Part shown: piece by piece, positions 34,401 to 37,034 of the stretch
How positions within the stretch are numbered: the first letter of the stretch is position 1
How the letters are laid out: every line of letters begins with the position of its first letter
Source: DAOVQB01 sp023128935
GTDB lineage: Bacteria > Eisenbacteria > RBG-16-71-46 > CAIMUX01 > WJJG01
Reading direction: 5' to 3'
Length of the DNA stretch: 37,034 bases
Assembly (NCBI GenBank): GCA_030628905.1
Contig: DAOVQB010000021.1
Coordinates: forward strand, 1 to 37,034
The notes under the pieces: generated by a model
Told to the model about the DNA's origin: nothing
Seen by the model: only the letters and a program-made list of their open reading frames with translations
Databases searched by the model: none
Position numbers and translations under genes: made by a program

Positions 34401-36355
34401 TCTGACGTGCTGACGGGGAGTTCCACCGTGCCGTCCGGGTCTGTGTAACCTCCCACGTGGGTTTCGTCACCTTTCCAAAGACAGACGTAGGCACCCTGGC
34501 ACGGATATTCGAGCACCGTGACATCCACGGTGACAGAGTTCGTCCCCAAAGGAATGCTTGAGGGATGGGAAACTTCTATGCTCCGAGGAACACCGGTCCA
34601 GATCTCGCCGGCGGCGTCTCCTATCAGGTTGTTCCAGTGGGTGAAGTTCCGGCAACCGCTCGGATCCGCGGCTCCGTAGTTGATGTACAACTCGTACTTG
34701 CCCCGCGTGAAGGACTCGCCGAAGGTGTAGAGTTCCTCCCAGAAGATGGCGCGCCACACGCCATACATCATGCAGTTGTTGTAGCGCGTGTGGGTGGCAC
34801 AGGTGGCCGTTCCGATACTGGCGATGCCTCCGGTGGGCGTCTCTGGAGGAACCCCCGCGCGGATCCAGGCCTCGGATCGGGAAGTTCCCCATGAGAAGTC
34901 CCCCGTGCCGCAGGTCAGGTTTACCGCGTAGGGCATCTTCCAGCCGTTCTGGAGTGCCATGATATTGCCTGTACTGAATCCACTCATACCCAGGTAACCA
35001 CGGTAGTTAAAAACGGTATCCCCGCGATTGAGCGCATTCGTCATCTGGCTCACCCAGGGCGAGGAGAAGATGGTATCAACCTCCGTATAGCCGCATTGCA
35101 GCATGCGGATCTTCAGCCACTGCATGATCTGGATGCAGGTGATGCCGGAGTAGCCCGGATCCCCGACGAGACAGGCCCGCGTGTACCAACCTGTCTCCTC
35201 CATATAGGGGGTGCTCTCATAGCCCACAATCTTGGTCACGCAGAGCCGGAGCCGATCGACTGAATCGACCGAGATACGCCCGATGTGAGCATCCGCGAGA
35301 ACGTCACCGCCGTCGAGCTGGCAGTACGGATGATCCGTGTCCCCACCGCTGTGGGTCCAGGCGGGAATAGCAATGCTCCCGTCTGCGTCACCCACCAAGG
35401 AGATCAGCTCGGGCGGGTTATCCCAGGTATCGTAGGCCTCCTCGAGCCAGTCCTTGATCTCGCTGCCTGAGGAGCCGGTCTCTGCGGTCGTGGCAAGATA
35501 GACGTCGTAGCCCTTCCGGGTGCGCCACTCGACGAGCGGCTCAAGGGCGTCCACAACACTGGGGTTATTGGGGCAGATGATTACACAGGAACCCAGCGAG
35601 ACGCTCTGACCCTGCCTTGGTCCCTCGTAGTTCGCCACCAATCTCCGGTAAAGCCGGTCGAAGGAAGCTGGGATGACCCGCGCGTGCCGCTCCTTGGCGT
35701 TGCGCAGATCAGTGCCTGCAAATGTAACATCGACCCGGACCCTGCTGGCCACCTCGATGGTCTCCCTGGAGGGGTCGTAGCGGACGGGCCGGAAAGTGAT
35801 TGGCACCACGCGCAGATCCCTAGCGATTGCGGGATCCCCGATACGCACACGATCTTCCTCTGCGTATCCGGTGCCAGCGTAGGCCTCCCGGTTAATGACG
35901 AAGTCCGATCCGTCCTCGGGCTGCATCGGGAATGGCCGGTAGCCGGCAAGTTCAGTCGTCTCTACACTGATGGTCTCGAAGGAGACCCCCGCGCGGTCGG
36001 GGATCTGGATGAGCCGGGAGAAGGTCGGGAGCATCGGCTCGCCTTCGGCACCATCGAAGCCTCCACCGTCTATCTCCAGGACATGGTAGGTTTCGCCCTC
36101 TAGTTCAATTGACTGCACGGCCATCGCGGGAAGTTCAAACTCAAGCTGCAGGCCCTCATCGCTGGAATGTATTACTCGTACGGCGGGCGGGGAGCCCGGA
36201 TCCTGCGCGTCGGGCAGGAGCACGAGGGTTTCGACTTCGCCAATAGCGGGTGACGAACCACCGGCGGCGGTGACGGCCCAGGCGGCTGATGGGCAACCTG
36301 CGAGAATTGCGATCGCAAGAAGCAGATACATATAGGCTGTGCTGCGCTGATGCAT
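31478..36355 (-). CDS. C25 (gingipain-like) peptidase-family protein with substituted catalytic His and FlgD-like C-terminal domain
   Basis: This is a 1625-residue exported protein with GGGAG upstream of ATG 36355. The signal region contains both LAGC (lipobox-like, Cys21) and an AWA cleavage site, so soluble versus lipidated export is ambiguous. Order: propeptide (about 60-245); C25 core (about 255-580) opening SCVIICPNNPSVVDALEPLV; repeated beta-sandwich units with 'FGTHIASAVTGTL' and 'AGDAVATGVTGTLI' (about 680-900); an 'FPFVFYGEIFTQATICSNGW' domain; a carboxypeptidase-regulatory-like domain (GTLTGTVTNETNDNTPLEGA); a MAM/immune-inhibitor-like jelly roll (about 1370-1530); and the FlgD-like tag (about 1534-1625, ending MLILR). 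Cys482 (VNLTCGTGDFSW) matches the nucleophile, but the usual His position reads NYRGYLGMSGF with Tyr454. It may be inactive or use another base. Confidence 0.9.
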   Translation of the reverse strand: MHQRSTAYMYLLLAIAILAGCPSAAWAVTAAGGSSPAIGEVETLVLLPDAQDPGSPPAVRVIHSSDEGLQLEFELPAMAVQSIELEGETYHVLEIDGGGFDGAEGEPMLPTFSRLIQIPDRAGVSFETISVETTELAGYRPFPMQPEDGSDFVINREAYAGTGYAEEDRVRIGDPAIARDLRVVPITFRPVRYDPSRETIEVASRVRVDVTFAGTDLRNAKERHARVIPASFDRLYRRLVANYEGPRQGQSVSLGSCVIICPNNPSVVDALEPLVEWRTRKGYDVYLATTAETGSSGSEIKDWLEEAYDTWDNPPELISLVGDADGSIAIPAWTHSGGDTDHPYCQLDGGDVLADAHIGRISVDSVDRLRLCVTKIVGYESTPYMEETGWYTRACLVGDPGYSGITCIQIMQWLKIRMLQCGYTEVDTIFSSPWVSQMTNALNRGDTVFNYRGYLGMSGFSTGNIMALQNGWKMPYAVNLTCGTGDFSWGTSRSEAWIRAGVPPETPTGGIASIGTATCATHTRYNNCMMYGVWRAIFWEELYTFGESFTRGKYELYINYGAADPSGCRNFTHWNNLIGDAAGEIWTGVPRSIEVSHPSSIPLGTNSVTVDVTVLEYPCQGAYVCLWKGDETHVGGYTDPDGTVELPVSTSETGEMLITVTKHDHHPYLGSIDVDQADRFVGYLAHSIDDDMSGSSSGNGDGFPNPAERIEIPVQVQNFGTHIASAVTGTLTEDDPYVTILDAEETFGEISPGATAWSEDDFDIEISGGAPNGHVIRLGLDLQSGADIWHSLIDIPVVSAEFAYEDVTLYGMGTQVDPGEEGEISVRIQNAGDAVATGVTGTLISGSTWVVVTDADGTFGNIGTGATGENTGDRFGISVSTECFHGHIASMAIQLQFSGGASDTVHFALSVGTASSDDPTGPDTYGYYAFDNTDIGYPDAPTYNWIEIAPHHGGPGTDVGLNDFGGSNDDSKVVDLPFPFVFYGEIFTQATICSNGWISMGSTYLENRRNWNIPAAGAPSYLIAPMWDNLYQSGNDRVYHWFDPTSHRYVIQWNDLRNNQGGALENFEVILYDPEHYPTATGDGEIVFQYETFNNSDYLQHYCTVGIENEDQTDGVMYTYYNLYNAGAATIQSGRAIKFTSFSDEPRGTLTGTVTNETNDNTPLEGATIHLLESGRIFTSGPNGIYGGAVGIGSYTVTASHASFAPDTAYQVQISEGHTTQLDFALTDIVPPAFSGTTNYANTSNDEGPYEIYSTVIEYSAFEELSLVYNVGGAGWVPVSMTDQGDNLYMASIPGQEHGSLIKYYLSGEDVGENAAADPANAPWESYEFWILEPLFEDDMELGVGDWTHYVGTAGFVDQWHRSSQRNHTPGGSWSWKFGDEGGENYADLSDGALESAPIALDGDAALSFWHWIDAETSQAHAGYAYDGGIVEMSIDGGDWTQITPAGGYPYLIRDGSTPGPFTAETPVFSGTNDWTKVQFDLGALVGSVRFRFQFGSDGAETREGWFIDDVEIIPGGPDPSGAEDLKLLPRVVALHQNTPNPFGGSGHGTRIRFDLPLASPVRLQVFDASGRLVRTLVDGGLLAGRHRLNWDGRDSGAHPVASGVYFYILETAGHHQSKQMLILR

Positions 36356-36927
36356 GGGTTTCTCCCTCTCCGCCAGCTGCGGCCTAACGGCCAGGTCCTC
36401 TTTGCGACGGGGTCCAGTTCCAGACCCACTCCTTCATGTGAGTCTAACATGCAATGGCCGTTTGAGTCTCCCCCCAGCTGGTGCCAACTGCAATAGGAGG
36501 AGTTTACTCATGCGCCGCTTCTTGTCGTCATCGCGGCCATTGAGGAAATCCTCGTCGCGGGTTCCGTCACCGTCATCGTCACCCCGGCTGAGCGAGAATC
36601 CGCCCCTATCCCCGCCGCGCGCGCCTTCAAAGGAGGAGTAGATCGTGTCGATAGGATCCAGCGAGGGCCGGAATTCGGCCCCCTGGGAGACGTATTCGTT
36701 ACCGTCGCTGGCCACCGCGCCAACCCACAGCGCCGCCTTCGCCAGGCTGGTTCCCGCGGTACCAACAACGACGTAAGCACCGCAACAATTCCTCCTGGTC
36801 AGGTGCCGTGCGGTACACCGTCAGCAGAGCTCAGCCCGTATGTTTCGCCAACCCTCGCGACGGGACCTGGTGAGAAACCCAGACTAGCTTGCCGACACGG
36901 TCCGGCAGCAATGCTCTTGTAGTTATG
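36356..36927. other. intergenic region with a decayed gene
   Basis: Apart from the remnant at 36521-36820, this region holds only the ribosome-binding site of the C25-like gene. On the right strand AGGAGG precedes an ATG at 36510 opening a 43-codon Ser/Pro/Arg-rich ORF. That ORF is the antisense of the remnant and is not accepted as a gene. No promoter, tRNA or terminator could be assigned between 36820 and 36927. Confidence 0.5.
36521..36820 (-). pseudogene. remnant of the N-terminal region of a large secreted protein
   Basis: Leftward from 36820 (after a TGA at 36821-36823) the frame reads …CCGAYVVVGTAGTSLAKAAL, then WVGAVASDGNEYVSQGAEFR, then DDDGDGTRDEDFLNGRDDDK. After this the sequence loses coding sense. 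'[AG]LWVGAV…EDFxNGRDDDxDGxxDED' is a signature I associate with the N-terminal domain of large exported proteins of Eisenbacteria-like organisms. The text here stops at the second Asp-rich loop and has neither a start codon with a ribosome-binding site nor a signal peptide. It is a broken relative of the secreted proteins nearby, truncated at both ends. Confidence 0.55.
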
Positions 36928-37034
36928 CTATTCTAGATGATTCAGCGCGTACATCGGATCCCACGGCGGCAACAGGATCGGATCCTTGCGCGAGAACTCA
37001 ATCAGTTCGTCCGACAGATATTTTTGATGGATAA
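36928..37034 (-). CDS. C-terminal end of an unidentified protein (partial)
   Basis: The leftward frame is open from the window edge to TAG at 36928-36930 and reads IHQKYLSDELIEFSRKDPIL followed by LPPWDPMYALNHLE. The text is coherent, with charged and aromatic balance, unlike the shadow frames around it. The family is not recognised. Only the last ~35 residues are inside the window, so no function is proposed. Confidence 0.45.
   Translation of the reverse strand, partial: IHQKYLSDELIEFSRKDPILLPPWDPMYALNHLE

Noticed and set aside
36510..36641. Rightward 43-codon ORF with a perfect AGGAGG upstream
   Set aside because: Its sequence is Ser/Pro/Arg-rich and exactly antisense to the coherent 'EDFLNGRDDD' remnant, so it is most likely a shadow despite the chance ribosome-binding site.

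Overview
This 37-kb window looks like chromosomal DNA from an uncultured FCB-superphylum bacterium, most plausibly of the Eisenbacteria/Krumholzibacteria/Latescibacteria type. That placement is an inference. It rests on moderately GC-rich DNA, long secreted mosaic proteins, GACC-type cysteine-rich repeats, and a roughly 85-95-residue FlgD-like/type IX-like C-terminal domain (…YDxxGRxVRxLxxG…WDGRDxxGxxVxxGxYFxxL…[VIL]LxR-stop) on seven intact proteins. No rRNA, tRNA, CRISPR array, phage genes or insertion sequence was seen, and no secretion-machinery gene is present.

Layout. Positions 1-2475 hold the tail of an unidentified gene, a small exported protein, a beta-propeller protein with a damaged start, and an empty region. 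Positions 2476-8743 hold a very large gingipain-like (C25) protease mosaic, a collapsed histidine-kinase remnant, and a divergent lipoprotein/membrane-protein pair. Positions 8881-18905 hold three giant exported proteins: an FG-GAP propeller, a CotH-kinase/lamin-tail protein, and a sialidase-like BNR protein. Positions 19308-22482 hold a frameshifted propeller gene, a mini EF-Tu-domain-2-like protein behind a good sigma70-type promoter, and a beta-helix protein built from the same modules as the C25 protein but in a different order. Positions 22551-28292 hold a kelch protein, a methyltransferase, another FG-GAP protein, mutM and a CGGC-domain protein. Positions 28293-31376 hold a decayed C-terminal-domain fragment with a 44-bp tandem repeat, a small zinc-ribbon-like ORF, a serpin lipoprotein with its own promoter, and a DUF3078-type outer-membrane protein. 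Positions 31478-37034 hold a second giant C25 protein (catalytic Cys present, usual His replaced by Tyr), a decayed remnant of another secreted protein, and the tail of an unidentified gene.

How it fits together. Most of the coding capacity is an exported surface/secretome set: proteases, beta-propellers, a beta-helix and an extracytoplasmic kinase-like fold. The unifying feature is a shared C-terminal tag and a pool of modules reused between paralogues. Several broken relatives show that this repertoire turns over by duplication, module exchange and deletion. Housekeeping genes (mutM, the EF-like mini-protein, the methyltransferase, the CGGC protein) are scattered among them as single genes or short operons. 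The nearest thing to an undescribed system is the module/tag set itself, including an apparently uncharacterised 'VFIAH…GNYVP' domain and an alternative short WGxIK tail. A second candidate is a possible serpin/C25 inhibitor-protease pairing.
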